Shown here piece by piece: positions 1-8,591 of a DNA stretch of 64,000 bases. This DNA comes from Mesorhizobium sp. SOD10 (GTDB lineage: Bacteria > Pseudomonadota > Alphaproteobacteria > Rhizobiales > Rhizobiaceae). How positions within the stretch are numbered: the stretch's first letter is position 1; every line of letters starts with the position of its first letter. The position numbers were made by a program, and so were the translations under genes. The notes beneath the pieces are model-generated. The model had not been told where the DNA came from. It made no database searches and was given only the letters and a program-made list of their open reading frames with translations. Location: contig CCNA01000007.1 of assembly GCA_000824805.1 (NCBI GenBank), positions 1 through 64,000 on the forward strand, written 5' to 3'.

Positions 1-715
1 AAGAATTCGTCCGCACCTCCTCGGCGCCCACGAGGAATTGCCCCTCAGTGGATAGCACGGCACTTATTTCGGCAGAATTCGGGAGCGTGTTCCAAAGCCG
101 GAAGAACTGGGCTACCTTGTATGTTCCCAAACTCATCAGTGCGAGTGAGCCTGAATCGTAAAGGATGAATACGCCAATTCCGATAACGGCAAACGGCACC
201 AGCCAGTGGCCTTAGCGCCGAATCGGCGCGCCCAGGGATCGGTGATTCACCAGCCAGTGCGAGAACGCCAGCCAGACTGCTACGCCGATGGCAAAGACCG
301 CGATTATGATGCCGATTTCGGCTCTGTTGCTTGTGGCAAAGACTGGCGTGTAGATGCCGATATTGTCGCTTCCGTTGGCGATCGTAACCGCTCCCACCGT
401 AAGCACGCTGTCTAGGCCAGCCTTGGGTACTTCCGCTTCGTCGCCATCATCACCGCGCCACGCGTCGTAAAGCTTTTTCAGGCCTATCAGGATCGGAAGG
501 AACCCAAGCAAGCCGACATATGCAGGCGCCAACACCAAGGAGACGAGGGACGCTACGAGGCTAGCTGCCACCAGCGTTGAGAACCCCAGGTAATGTCCAA
601 TGATGACTTGGGGAGCGTGGAACTTGCGATGGCCGAAAAAGCCAAGCAGGACAAAGATGTCATCGATATTGGAGGCCGCGAACATGGTGATGGCCACACC
701 AATGGTGCTCAGCAT
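1..715 (-). pseudogene. CadD-type cadmium/cation efflux transporter, interrupted by an in-frame stop
   Basis: The reading frame starting at 715 encodes a hydrophobic protein whose opening (MLSTIGVAITMFAASNIDD) and NGSDNIGIYTPVF segment are typical of the CadD/cadmium-resistance transporter family, which are small polytopic membrane proteins of roughly 190-210 residues. A longer frame begins at 772, but the family start fits the Met at 715. A TAA at 212-214 ends the frame after ..GAPIRR. The same frame then continues with GHWLVPFAVIGIGVFILYD, exactly the kind of last membrane segment the family has, and stays open to the window edge. The simplest reading is that a Tyr codon became TAA, so the gene is a nonsense pseudogene or makes a protein lacking its last membrane helix. 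The fold and family are inferred from sequence; the transported ion is unknown. Confidence 0.7.
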
Positions 716-1216
716 ATGCAGAGGTCCGGTTTCGCGATGGCCCCTTCTCACCTCACAGGCTGGCGCGGTCAACGCTCCCTATCCGATGCCACGGCGCCTA
801 CATCGCCGCTCCGGAGCCTCAACGCCGTGGCCTGGGAAATTCGCTTACGAAGAATCTGCGCGTGCCAGCTGCTCGCAGCATTGGAGGGATCGACGTCGTG
901 CGCTAAAATCGAGCCTGCCCCAGAGACCGGCTCCCGAAGGCTGGATCGATGTAACGAACGCTTATGGCCACGATCTCATCGAGAGTGCGATCGCAGCGGT
1001 CCGTTTGCAGTCGAGAAGGCAAAGAGACGTACCTGAGTTGCCCCCCGCTGGTAGGAGGGAGATGCTCAGAAGACCCGACGGGTTGGAGCTGGAAAGATAC
1101 CCAACTGGAGCGGATCGTGATGCCGTGTGCTGTCCGAATCGCAGTTGGACTAGCAGGGACACAGTCGCGGCGCCCGACCATCGAGTTTTGTGTCGTCGGC
1201 CAGCCTGCGCCACGGG
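716..1216. other. Intergenic stretch with no recognisable gene
   Basis: About 500 bases separate the start of the CadD-like gene from the stop of the nodD-like gene, both on the minus strand. Open frames exist in several registers, but none has family features, a good ribosome site or a consistent start. I see no repeat, RNA gene or terminator here. It should carry the promoter of the CadD-like gene. Confidence 0.5.
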
Positions 1217-2128
1217 TCATATGTCTGTCCGAGCCGCCTCCTCCAGCAATCTTTGCCGCATCCAAATACTTGCCGGATCGGTGTTCTGTTGGGCTGGCCA
1301 TTGGACGGCCTCAACGAATGCTGGAAAGGGTAATGGAAGGTCTACCACCTTGAGGGGCATCATAGCGGCGAAGTGCTTCACAAGTCGTAGTGGGATGGTG
1401 GCTATGCGTCTCGTGCCGGAGAGCATTGGTGGGATTGAGCTGAAGGAAGGAACGGTCACTTCAACACGCCTTTCCATTCCGAACCCGAGCAACGATGAGT
1501 CTTCAACGGCTGGCCTGTGGGGATTCCCAAAACGCGTCACCACGTGTCCCATCGCCATGTATTTCTCGAAGCTGAATGGGCCGTAGAGTTCCTCGTTCGA
1601 GCTACAGCCAACGCACACAAGCGTATCCTCGAACAGAATCGCCTTAGGATGCGCGTTCGAAAGAAAAGCATCAGGAAGAATGAGAAAATCCAGATCGCCG
1701 CGCCGAAGTGCCTCCTCGCCAGCATCGGCAGGACTGACCAAATCAAAGGCAACAGAAGGAGCATCTCGTGCAACGCGCTCCACGACCTTTCGAAAGAACA
1801 CGAGCGTCATGAAGTCGGAAACCATGACCCTGAAACGGCGGTCCGACTGGGTGGGATCGAACGCGCTCTGGCACAAAACGGAAATCTGGAGTTGCAAAAG
1901 AATGCCGCGGACCGCGGGGGCAAGCATTTCGGCTCGCGGCGTAGCTAGAAGCTTGCGGCCCCTCATCGTAAAAAGTTCATCTTGAAAATAGCCGCGAAGA
2001 CGAGCCATTGCGGCGCTCATGGCTGGCTGACTGAGATTGATGCTTCGCGCCGCAGCGGTAAGGTTGCGCTCGGTCATTAGCGCATCGAACGCGACAAGAA
2101 GATTCAGATCCAGGCCCTTAAACCGCAT
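1217..2128 (-). CDS. nodD: NodD-class LysR-family transcriptional regulator
   Basis: The protein (about 303 aa from the ATG at 2128) begins [18 protein letters not shown] and continues with the winged-helix segment [20 protein letters not shown], the N-terminal signature of rhizobial NodD. The effector domain keeps NodD-like stretches: [23 protein letters not shown] and, near the end, [10 protein letters not shown]. NodD proteins bind nod boxes and activate nodulation genes in response to plant flavonoids. A longer frame starts at 2164, but the internal ATG gives the canonical NodD N-terminus. The gene is divergent from the RTX/secretion genes, and a nod-box-like element begins 3 bases upstream of its start codon, which would allow autoregulation. 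No nodABC genes are present in the window. A close paralogue with a different inducer (SyrM- or NahR-like) remains possible, but the N-terminal match favours NodD. Confidence 0.8.
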   Translation of the reverse strand: MRFKGLDLNLLVAFDALMTERNLTAAARSINLSQPAMSAAMARLRGYFQDELFTMRGRKLLATPRAEMLAPAVRGILLQLQISVLCQSAFDPTQSDRRFRVMVSDFMTLVFFRKVVERVARDAPSVAFDLVSPADAGEEALRRGDLDFLILPDAFLSNAHPKAILFEDTLVCVGCSSNEELYGPFSFEKYMAMGHVVTRFGNPHRPAVEDSSLLGFGMERRVEVTVPSFSSIPPMLSGTRRIATIPLRLVKHFAAMMPLKVVDLPLPFPAFVEAVQWPAQQNTDPASIWMRQRLLEEAARTDI

Positions 2129-2131
2129 TCG

Positions 2132-2179
2132 AATCCACAACCTGAATGGTTCGCATCCAAACAATCATTTTTACAACGC
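2132..2179 (+). promoter_or_regulatory. nod-box-like element 1
   Basis: It reads AATCCAC, then AATG, then six bases, then ATCCAAACAATC followed by ATTTTTAC. This follows the order and spacing of the rhizobial nod box (ATCCAY..GATG..ATCNAAACAATCRATTTTAC). The core ATC-N-AAACAATC is perfect and ATTTTTAC differs from RATTTTAC at one base; the first half is weaker (AATG instead of GATG). It lies directly in front of the nodD-like start and points away from it, toward the RTX gene. Confidence 0.65.
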
Positions 2180-2459
2180 GCCACCAAGCTTGAGCAAGTT
2201 CCGTGCACCCGATCAACATTGTCGACGGCGAACGGGTGCACCGCTTGGCCCATCAGCACATCACCGACGGCTAGAGCGGGTTACCGGCACAGTCGCGCAA
2301 TCGGCAGATTGGAGGCCGCAAACAATCTCGTCGCGCAATGACCCCATGTCCGATCACCATGAGGCGCTCTGGTGACTCAAGCGGATACTAGGAACGTGGC
2401 AGGTCAAAAGATCGGACCGGCACGGCCGGCGACGCGGCGACCTTGCAGCGACCCTCTGA

Positions 2460-2507
2460 CATCCATTTTATGGATGGTAGCCATAAAGACAATCCATTTG
2501 TGGTGGC
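2460..2507 (+). promoter_or_regulatory. nod-box-like element 2, upstream of the RTX gene
   Basis: The first half is CATCCATTTTATGGATG, a full match to YATCCAYNNYRYRGATG that contains the ATC-N9-GAT inverted repeat bound by NodD. After six bases comes ATAAAGACAATC, then CATTTG, which matches ATCNAAACAATCRATTTT with a few substitutions. The element ends about 50 bases before the RTX start codon, which suits a nod-box promoter. Its internal palindrome ATCCAT-TTT-ATGGAT is perfect. Confidence 0.65.
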
Positions 2508-2556
2508 TCGTCAATCCACGTAAGTGCGATGGGCTTCATTCACAAGGAGTGTCGGC

Positions 2557-3354
2557 ATGGTCATTAACGGTGGTCCGAGCGACAACAATGCCATGGGCGG
2601 TGGCGGCGACGATCTTGTAATAGATCCCACCGGCAATGACTGGCTCGACGGCGGCGGTGGCAACGACTTCATCTCGGCCGGAGAGGGCAACGATCGAGCC
2701 TTCGGCGGCCTGGGCAATGACAGCGTCTTTGGCGAAGAGGGCAACGATTACCTTTACGGCGACGATGGCCCCAACCGACCAAGTCCGGCCGGTCAGGATA
2801 ATGACAAGCTCTACGGCGGTCCCGGCGACGACGTCCTTTTCGCAGGCAATGGCGGAGATCTCCTGTTTGGAGGCGAGGGTAGCGACACTTTCGTGTTTCA
2901 GTCCCACAACCCGACCCCCGGGGCGGTCGTGGAGGGCGCGTCCGAAACCTACGCAGCCATAGTGGATTTCGACCCAGGTCAAGATACCCTGGCGTTCGAT
3001 GCGAAAGGGTATTACGCGGACGGCCTAGGAGCAAATTTCGTCAGTCACACCAGCTCGCGACCTGGTCATCCGGTGGACACGTTTTATGCCGGCGCGGCCT
3101 CGGGCGCGAATGGCGAGCACGTCGTGGTGATTACCGACAGAAGTTTTACCGATGGCGGCGGAGCTGCGAATGCAATTTCCGGCGAGCACGCCGGCGATAT
3201 CATCGCGTACTTCAACGACACCACACGCACGGTTCATCTGGGCTTTGTTACAGCTGAAAACAAGGTGGACGAATTCGGTCAGTTGATCGGTCCCCACAGT
3301 CCGGCCGATCTCGGCGGGCTGCACCTGAGTGCCGAGGACTTCGCCTTTGTCTGA
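2557..3354 (+). CDS. Secreted RTX calcium-binding protein, NodO-like
   Basis: The protein is 265 aa. Residues about 14-114 are a run of glycine/aspartate nonapeptides (GGGGNDFIS, AGEGNDRAF, GGLGNDSVF, GEEGNDYLY, GGPGDDVLF, AGNGGDLLF, GGEGSDTFVF), the calcium-binding RTX beta-roll. There is no N-terminal signal peptide. The C-terminus ends in AEDFAFV, acidic then hydrophobic, as expected of an uncleaved type I secretion signal. The start at 2557 is preceded by AAGGAG seven bases upstream; the upstream Met at 2524 lacks this. Size, architecture, the nod-box-like promoter and the nodD neighbour all recall NodO of Rhizobium leguminosarum, a secreted calcium-binding nodulation protein. The middle region (residues about 120-250) shows no enzyme motif I recognise, so a lyase or protease role is not supported. 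The NodO relationship is inferred from architecture and context. Confidence 0.8.
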   Translation: MVINGGPSDNNAMGGGGDDLVIDPTGNDWLDGGGGNDFISAGEGNDRAFGGLGNDSVFGEEGNDYLYGDDGPNRPSPAGQDNDKLYGGPGDDVLFAGNGGDLLFGGEGSDTFVFQSHNPTPGAVVEGASETYAAIVDFDPGQDTLAFDAKGYYADGLGANFVSHTSSRPGHPVDTFYAGAASGANGEHVVVITDRSFTDGGGAANAISGEHAGDIIAYFNDTTRTVHLGFVTAENKVDEFGQLIGPHSPADLGGLHLSAEDFAFV

Positions 3355-3702
3355 TCCGGCAAATCCGCACGGAAAAACATGCTCGTCACCCCTGTGGAAA
3401 GATCGTTCTGCTATTCCGCCTTCTGCTCGTGGCGCAACGAGCAGCCGCAGTGTTGTGAATGTGCAGGAGCTTGTGTGTCTTTAACAAATCAACCTCTTCT
3501 CGCTTGATGACATCGAGCGGGAGGTCGTCGCCCTGTCCGACAGCACCGGTCATCTGCAGTTAAGACTGGCAGGTCTGTGGATGTTTAGGTCTGATCTGGA
3601 GCGTCTCTGTCCGTGTCTTAGCATTGTTCTACGCATTCCGATGCTAACGTACCAGACATTTCGCCTTATTGCTGAAATTTTCTCGAAATACAGGCAACCT
3701 AT
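3355..3702 (+). other. Gap between RTX gene and exporter, with an open frame overlapping the exporter start
   Basis: About 350 bases separate the RTX stop from the exporter start. From about 3490 one frame stays open (it includes LDDIEREVVALSDSTGH) and ends in a TGA at 3704-3706 that overlaps the exporter GTG start as GTGA. This frame lacks a convincing upstream start codon. It may be a remnant, a translationally coupled leader, or chance. No terminator hairpin is evident after the RTX gene. Confidence 0.3.
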
Positions 3703-5373
3703 GTGAGGCCTTTCCTTTCGACCTATACAATTCTTGGGATTTTTTTTCTCAGCGGAATTGTCAATATACTTTCACTAACGTCGCCGTTGTTCATGTTGCA
3801 GGTCTATGACCGTGTTTTGGCAAGCGGCAGCGTCCCCACACTGGTTGGTCTCGCGGTCGTCGCTGCGGGACTTTATGCGTTCCAAGCGCTGCTCGACATC
3901 CTGCGTGCCCGCGTTTTGCTGCGGATCGGCGAGCAGTTCGATGGCCAGTTCTCCGGACGCGTTCACGATGTCATCGTTCGTCTTCCGCTGTTGATGCCCA
4001 TGCCAGGCGACGGATTGCAGCCGCTTCGTGATCTCGACAATATTCGCGGGTTCCTCGCTGGAAATGGTCCCATGGCATTCTTGGATCTGCCATGGATGCC
4101 ACTGTACTTTGGCATTTGCTTTTTTTTCCATTTCTGGCTCGGCATGACCGCGTTTGTCGGGGCGGTCCTGCTCATATCTCTGACGCTTCTTACCCATGCT
4201 TTGTCGCATCGGCCGATCCGCGAAGCGATCACGCACAACATAGTCCGGAACGCTCTGTTAGAAGCAGCGCGCCGCAATGCCGAGGTCGTACAAGCTCTCG
4301 GTCTGCGAAATCGGATCGCGATCCGATGGCGCAAGGCTAACGATGAGTACCTCGTCGCTAACCGGAAAGCCGGTGACGTGGCCAGTGGGCTCGGAGGCAT
4401 TTCGAAGTCACTACGGGTGATGCTGCAATCGGCCATTCTTGCAGTCGGCGCATGCCTCGTCATCATGCACGAAGTTAATGCTGGGGTTATCATTGCAAGT
4501 TCGATCATGATGGGACGCGCGCTCGCGCCCGTTGATCTGGCAATCTCAAGCTGGAAGCCATTCGTGATGGCCCTTCAGAGCTGGGCGCGGCTGAGAGACC
4601 TTCTGAAAGAAGCCCCGCAAGCCGCTCCGGTAATGCCGCTGCCCGCACCGGTGCGCGAATTGCGCCTTGAGGGTGTGACAATAGTTGCGCCAGGTAAAAT
4701 GAAGCCGAGCGTGATCGGCATCGAATTCACGCTTCAGGCCGGAAGCGCACTCGGCATTATTGGCCCGTCCGGTTCGGGCAAGTCGATGCTCTCGCGCGTC
4801 ATTGTCGGCGCATGGAGTGCCGCTGCCGGAAAGGTTCGAATTGACGGCGCAAGCTACGATCAATGGGACCGGGAAGAGTTGGGCCGTCATATCGGCTATC
4901 TTCCTCAAGGAGTCGAACTGTTCAACGGGACCGTTGCTGAAAACATCGCTCGTTTTGAGCATGATCCTGATCCCGACGCAGTGATAGCCGCAGCAAAGGC
5001 CGCGGGTATCCACGAGCTGATCCTGGGATTGGAACGGGGCTATGAAACACCAATCGGTGTGGCCGGCGCCTTACTTTCCGCTGGACAACGCCAACGCATC
5101 GGGCTCGCCCGTGCTCTCTACCGCGATCCTTTCCTTGTTGTTCTTGATGAACCCAACGCCAATCTTGATGCGGAGGGCGAAGCCGCCGTCATTAAGGCGA
5201 TCGCCTCGGTGCGCGCACGTAGGGGGATTGCCGTCGTCGTCGCTCATCGCCCGAGCGCCATTGAGGCAGTGGATCACGTTTTAATGATGGACGGGGGCCA
5301 ACAGAGAGCCTTGGGTCCACGCGACCAAGTGCTTGCCGCGGTTTTGAAGCGGCGGCCGAGGGCACCAGTCTAG
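3703..5373 (+). CDS. Type I secretion ABC transporter/ATPase (PrsD/AprD/HlyB family)
   Basis: This 556-aa inner-membrane exporter has an N-terminal transmembrane domain starting RPFLSTYTILGIFFLSG and containing LFMLQVYDRVLASGSVPTL, the signature of the PrsD/AprD/LapB branch. The C-terminal nucleotide-binding domain has Walker A GPSGSGKS (about residue 353), the signature LSAGQRQRIGLARAL (about 456) and Walker B FLVVLDEPN (about 478). There is no N-terminal C39 peptidase domain, so it should export uncleaved RTX substrates. The start is GTG at 3703, since an in-frame TGA lies at 3673. It precedes the fusion protein by about 100 bases. With the RTX gene it makes a near-complete type I system; the outer-membrane TolC partner is not in the window. 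Confidence 0.9.
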   Translation: MRPFLSTYTILGIFFLSGIVNILSLTSPLFMLQVYDRVLASGSVPTLVGLAVVAAGLYAFQALLDILRARVLLRIGEQFDGQFSGRVHDVIVRLPLLMPMPGDGLQPLRDLDNIRGFLAGNGPMAFLDLPWMPLYFGICFFFHFWLGMTAFVGAVLLISLTLLTHALSHRPIREAITHNIVRNALLEAARRNAEVVQALGLRNRIAIRWRKANDEYLVANRKAGDVASGLGGISKSLRVMLQSAILAVGACLVIMHEVNAGVIIASSIMMGRALAPVDLAISSWKPFVMALQSWARLRDLLKEAPQAAPVMPLPAPVRELRLEGVTIVAPGKMKPSVIGIEFTLQAGSALGIIGPSGSGKSMLSRVIVGAWSAAAGKVRIDGASYDQWDREELGRHIGYLPQGVELFNGTVAENIARFEHDPDPDAVIAAAKAAGIHELILGLERGYETPIGVAGALLSAGQRQRIGLARALYRDPFLVVLDEPNANLDAEGEAAVIKAIASVRARRGIAVVVAHRPSAIEAVDHVLMMDGGQQRALGPRDQVLAAVLKRRPRAPV

Positions 5374-5479
5374 GACAGATATAGGCTGGGATGGGCTTTC
5401 GGAATGTGGCTTTGCAAGGATTTGCAGAACAAGGACTTACATGGAGCAAAGCGAAGCGGCGGTCCAGAGGGAGGGTCCG

Positions 5480-6793
5480 ATGTACGACATCGATAAAACC
5501 AATGAGGTTTCCCGGTCCATTCGGCACCACCTATTGGCAGGCGTTCTTGCGAGCGCAGGTCTTGTTGGAGGGGCCGGAGCCTGGGCAGCCGTCACAAATC
5601 TCTCCAGTGCGGTTATCGCGTCCGGCCACTTTGTCGTCGGTTCTTATGTGAAGAAGGTACAGCATCCAACAGGTGGGGTCGTGGAAAAAATCCTGGTGCA
5701 CGAGGGCGAAAAGGTAAATGCCGGACAAGTTCTCGTGCAATTAGACCCCACTCGCGCGCGCACCAACCTCGCTATTGTCACGAACCGCCTTGATGAGTTG
5801 GCGGCCAGACTAGCTCGACTCGAAGCTGAGCGCGATGATTTGACGGAGATTGTCTTCCCAGACTGGCTGCTGGCCCGCAGAGAGGTTGCGGAGGCGGCCT
5901 CGGCAATCCACAGTGAGAAACGGTTGTTCGAGTCCCGCAGACAGTCCCGTGACGCAAAAAAAGCTCAACTGGCGGAGCGTATTGCTCAATATGCGTACGA
6001 GATCGAAGGCTTCAAGGCGCAAGAAATTGCCTATAACAGGGGCATCGACATTCTGGAAAAGGAAATTGCTGCTTTGAGTGGGCTGCGCGAACAACGCATC
6101 GTGTCGGACCAACGCTTGAACAGCCTGAAAACTCAGCTTGCCACGTTCGGCGGCGAACGCGGTGAGAAGATCGCTTATCAGGCACAAACGGCGGGCCAAA
6201 TAGCCGAAACGCGCCTGCAGATCGTGCAAATCGACCATGATCTCAAGGCAGAGGTTGGCCGGGAGTTAACCGAAGTTCAAGCGCAGCTGGGAGAAAACCT
6301 TGCACGCAAGGTAGCAGCCGAGGACGAACTCAGACGAAGCGATATTGTCGCGCCACAGTCAGGGGTCGTTTATCAACTCACAGTCCATACGATTGGCGGT
6401 GTGGTCGCACCTGCAGATCCAATCATGCTAATTGTGCCCGAAGGCGACGAGCTCGCGCTGGAAGCGCGAATTCAACCGAAGGATATCGACCAGATCCAGC
6501 TTGGTCACAAGGCTATGCTGCGGATGTCGGCCTTCAACCTGCGGACCACGCCGGAATTGACCGGATATGTGAGCCTGATCGCGGCCGATTTGGCAACCGA
6601 CGAAAAAACAGGCGTTTCCTATTACTTGGTGCGCGTATCGGTTCCTCATGCGGAGCTGACCAAGCTAAAGGACTTAACGCTCGTGCCCGGCATGCCGGCC
6701 GAAGCGATGATCCAGACCGCAAGCCGCACAGTGCTTTCCTATCTTGTGAAACCGCTCGCCGACCAGGTGGGTCGCGCGTTCCGCGAGGAATAG
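5480..6793 (+). CDS. Type I secretion membrane-fusion protein (PrsE/HlyD family)
   Basis: The protein (about 437 aa) has a short cytoplasmic N-terminus, one membrane anchor (HHLLAGVLASAGLVGGAGAW), a lipoyl-like segment (VKKVQHPTGGVVEKILVHEG), a long coiled coil (LDELAARLARLEAE to about residue 280) and a beta-barrel domain ending VPGMPAEAMIQ, the HlyD-family hallmark. It bridges the ATPase to a TolC-type channel in the periplasm. The ATG at 5480 has a strong GAGGGAGGG ribosome site; an in-frame ATG at 5441 would add 13 residues. It follows the ABC transporter in the same direction and is presumably co-transcribed with it. Confidence 0.9.
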   Translation: MYDIDKTNEVSRSIRHHLLAGVLASAGLVGGAGAWAAVTNLSSAVIASGHFVVGSYVKKVQHPTGGVVEKILVHEGEKVNAGQVLVQLDPTRARTNLAIVTNRLDELAARLARLEAERDDLTEIVFPDWLLARREVAEAASAIHSEKRLFESRRQSRDAKKAQLAERIAQYAYEIEGFKAQEIAYNRGIDILEKEIAALSGLREQRIVSDQRLNSLKTQLATFGGERGEKIAYQAQTAGQIAETRLQIVQIDHDLKAEVGRELTEVQAQLGENLARKVAAEDELRRSDIVAPQSGVVYQLTVHTIGGVVAPADPIMLIVPEGDELALEARIQPKDIDQIQLGHKAMLRMSAFNLRTTPELTGYVSLIAADLATDEKTGVSYYLVRVSVPHAELTKLKDLTLVPGMPAEAMIQTASRTVLSYLVKPLADQVGRAFREE

Positions 6794-7120
6794 AAGTTCA
6801 GCTTGAAGCCCAGCTGCGAACGTGAGCGCGATGCAGGCGAAAGTAAGCAGCCGTCCATAGTCGCCATTTCCGATCCCGATCGTCAGCTCACCTTGGTCGT
6901 GACGAGGTGGCCGACACGCAAAGACCATCGTCCTAAAGGCACGCATCCTTGGCGTCAGTGGTTGAGCGAAGCTCGCTGAGGCAGGTAGCTCCAACTGCGA
7001 GGGTCTGCCATGCCTCAAACGGGCAGCGTTTGTCGCCACCTCGGCGCGATCATTCCTATCGATACGCGTTTGGCATGCCGCAGTTGACACACACACCCAG
7101 CATCGTCCAACCCAAGCGCC
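6794..7120. other. Non-coding stretch before the riboswitch
   Basis: About 330 bases after the fusion-protein gene contain only overlapping short frames without family features. I see no clear terminator. Confidence 0.4.
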
Positions 7121-7212
7121 TCATCAGGGGAGTCCCGGCGAGGGGGTGAGATACTGCTAACAGCACGCAGTGACCCGTTGAACCTGATCCAGTTCATACT
7201 GGCGTAGGGAGG
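7121..7212 (+). ncRNA. TPP riboswitch (THI element), apparently orphan
   Basis: The sequence contains the diagnostic thiamine-pyrophosphate aptamer elements in order: GGGG-AGTCCC, GAGGGGGTGAGATACTGC, GTGACCCGTTGAACCTGATC and ACTGGCGTAGGGA. This arrangement is seen in front of thiC and other thiamine biosynthesis or uptake genes. It reads on the plus strand, yet the next 290 bases hold no recognisable thiamine gene and the next gene (7506-8492) runs toward it on the other strand. It therefore looks like a relic left after loss of its gene. Boundaries are approximate. Confidence 0.85.
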
Positions 7213-7505
7213 GTGCGAGGCTCTGCGGGTCGGCGGTCCGGCTTCGGTATTCGGGCAATGCCCGTATTCCAGGCGAAGCGTCACTTCCTCCGCCGCGTGA
7301 ACTGGGTCTCCGTTGCACTCGAGCAAGGAGGCTCTACGCCCGGAATTCGTGCGATGCGTCAGCACCAAAAGCCTTCTCGGGATGAAGCTGACTTTTCCTG
7401 CGCGGCGAGGACTGCGTTCGCAGATGACGTACGGCGTGTCCGACACATCTGGGACCGGGAAGCGGCCGATGGCGGGTTGAGTACTGCCCACTATTCTTGG
7501 TTACA
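7213..7505 (+). other. No gene recognised downstream of the riboswitch
   Basis: All three plus-strand frames were read through. None shows ThiC, ThiB, ThiO, TenA or other thiamine-related signatures. The open frame from 7213 runs into the antisense of the downstream reductase and is not a credible gene. Confidence 0.45.
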
Positions 7506-8492
7506 TCAAAGGTCGTTGACCGGAACGACAACACGGCCGCGCACGGCTCCCGCGATGAGTTGTTCGGAAACCTTGACGGCGTCCTCGATCGCAATGCGTT
7601 TCACCATGGAATCCAGAAGGGTCGGATCGAGGTCCTCGCCAAGGCGCCGCCAAGCCTCACGTCGCTCGTCAGTGGGACACATCACGCTGTCGATCCCTGC
7701 AAGCGTGACGCCACGCAGAATAAACGGCGCGACCGTCGCGGGGAAAGTCATGTCCCCAGCAAGGCCACAGGCCGTCACAACGCCCCTGTATTTCAGTGAC
7801 GCGCAGACATTGGCGAGCACATATCCTCCCACCACGTCGACAGCGCCCGCCCACTGTTCCCTTGCGAGCGGTTTAGCCGGTTCGCTGAAGTCCGATCGCG
7901 GCAGGATACGCTTGGCGCCGAGTTTTGTGAGGTACTGCGCTTCCTCGGTGCGACCGGTAACAGCGGCCACCTCGTAGCCGAGCTTGGCGAGCACGGCGAT
8001 CGCAACGCTGCCGACGCCACCAGAGGCGCCGGTCACCAAGACCTGTCCACTTGCGGGCGTGAGCCCGTGCCGCTCCAGCGCCATGACGCAAAGCATCGCG
8101 GTATAGCCCGCCGTGCCGATGCTCATGGCCTGAGAGAAGCTGAAGCTTGGCTCCAACCGGATCAGCCATTCACCCTTCACCCGGACGACTTCAGACAGTC
8201 CGCCCCAGTGGACCTCGCCGACCCCCCAGCCATTCAGAACGACCTTGTCACCGGACCGAAAAGACGGATTGTCCGAGTGTTCGACGACGCCTGCGAAATC
8301 GATCCCAGGCACCATCGGGAATCTCCGAACGACCGGCGCCTTGCCGGTGATCGCGAGCGCATCCTTGTAATTCAGCGTCGAACTCGCGACACGGACAGTG
8401 ACATCGCCCTCTGGTAGCTGCTCCTCCCGCAACTCGGACAGGCCGACGCGCTGCCCATTATCGTCTCTTTCAATCAGAAGCGCTTTAAACAT
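7506..8492 (-). CDS. acuI: AcuI/YhdH-type NADPH-dependent acryloyl-CoA reductase (MDR family)
   Basis: This 328-aa zinc-independent medium-chain reductase opens MFKALLIERDDNGQ and contains TLNYKDALAITGK, MVPGIDFAGVV and the NADPH-binding loop VTGASGGVGSVA, all typical of the AcuI/YhdH group. These enzymes reduce acryloyl-CoA and related enoyl compounds, acryloyl-CoA giving propionyl-CoA. Propionyl-CoA could enter the pccBA-mcm route encoded at 29694-35597. It is the last gene of a five-gene minus-strand run (cupin, dehydratase, TPP enzyme, CoA-transferase, reductase), which suggests it reduces a double bond made by the dehydratase. The exact substrate is an inference. Confidence 0.8.
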   Translation of the reverse strand: MFKALLIERDDNGQRVGLSELREEQLPEGDVTVRVASSTLNYKDALAITGKAPVVRRFPMVPGIDFAGVVEHSDNPSFRSGDKVVLNGWGVGEVHWGGLSEVVRVKGEWLIRLEPSFSFSQAMSIGTAGYTAMLCVMALERHGLTPASGQVLVTGASGGVGSVAIAVLAKLGYEVAAVTGRTEEAQYLTKLGAKRILPRSDFSEPAKPLAREQWAGAVDVVGGYVLANVCASLKYRGVVTACGLAGDMTFPATVAPFILRGVTLAGIDSVMCPTDERREAWRRLGEDLDPTLLDSMVKRIAIEDAVKVSEQLIAGAVRGRVVVPVNDL

Positions 8493-8591
8493 GGTGGAAG
8501 CCCCTGTGAATTTCAGATCTATTTGTGCGTCTGCGAGTTTCCTTCACGCGCGCGCCACGCAGCCTGCCGGTCGCCGCACAAGTCGCCCACC

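Noticed and set aside
7213..7977. A 254-codon frame directly after the riboswitch as the regulated gene
   Set aside because: Most of it is antisense to the AcuI-type reductase and no thiamine-related motif is present.
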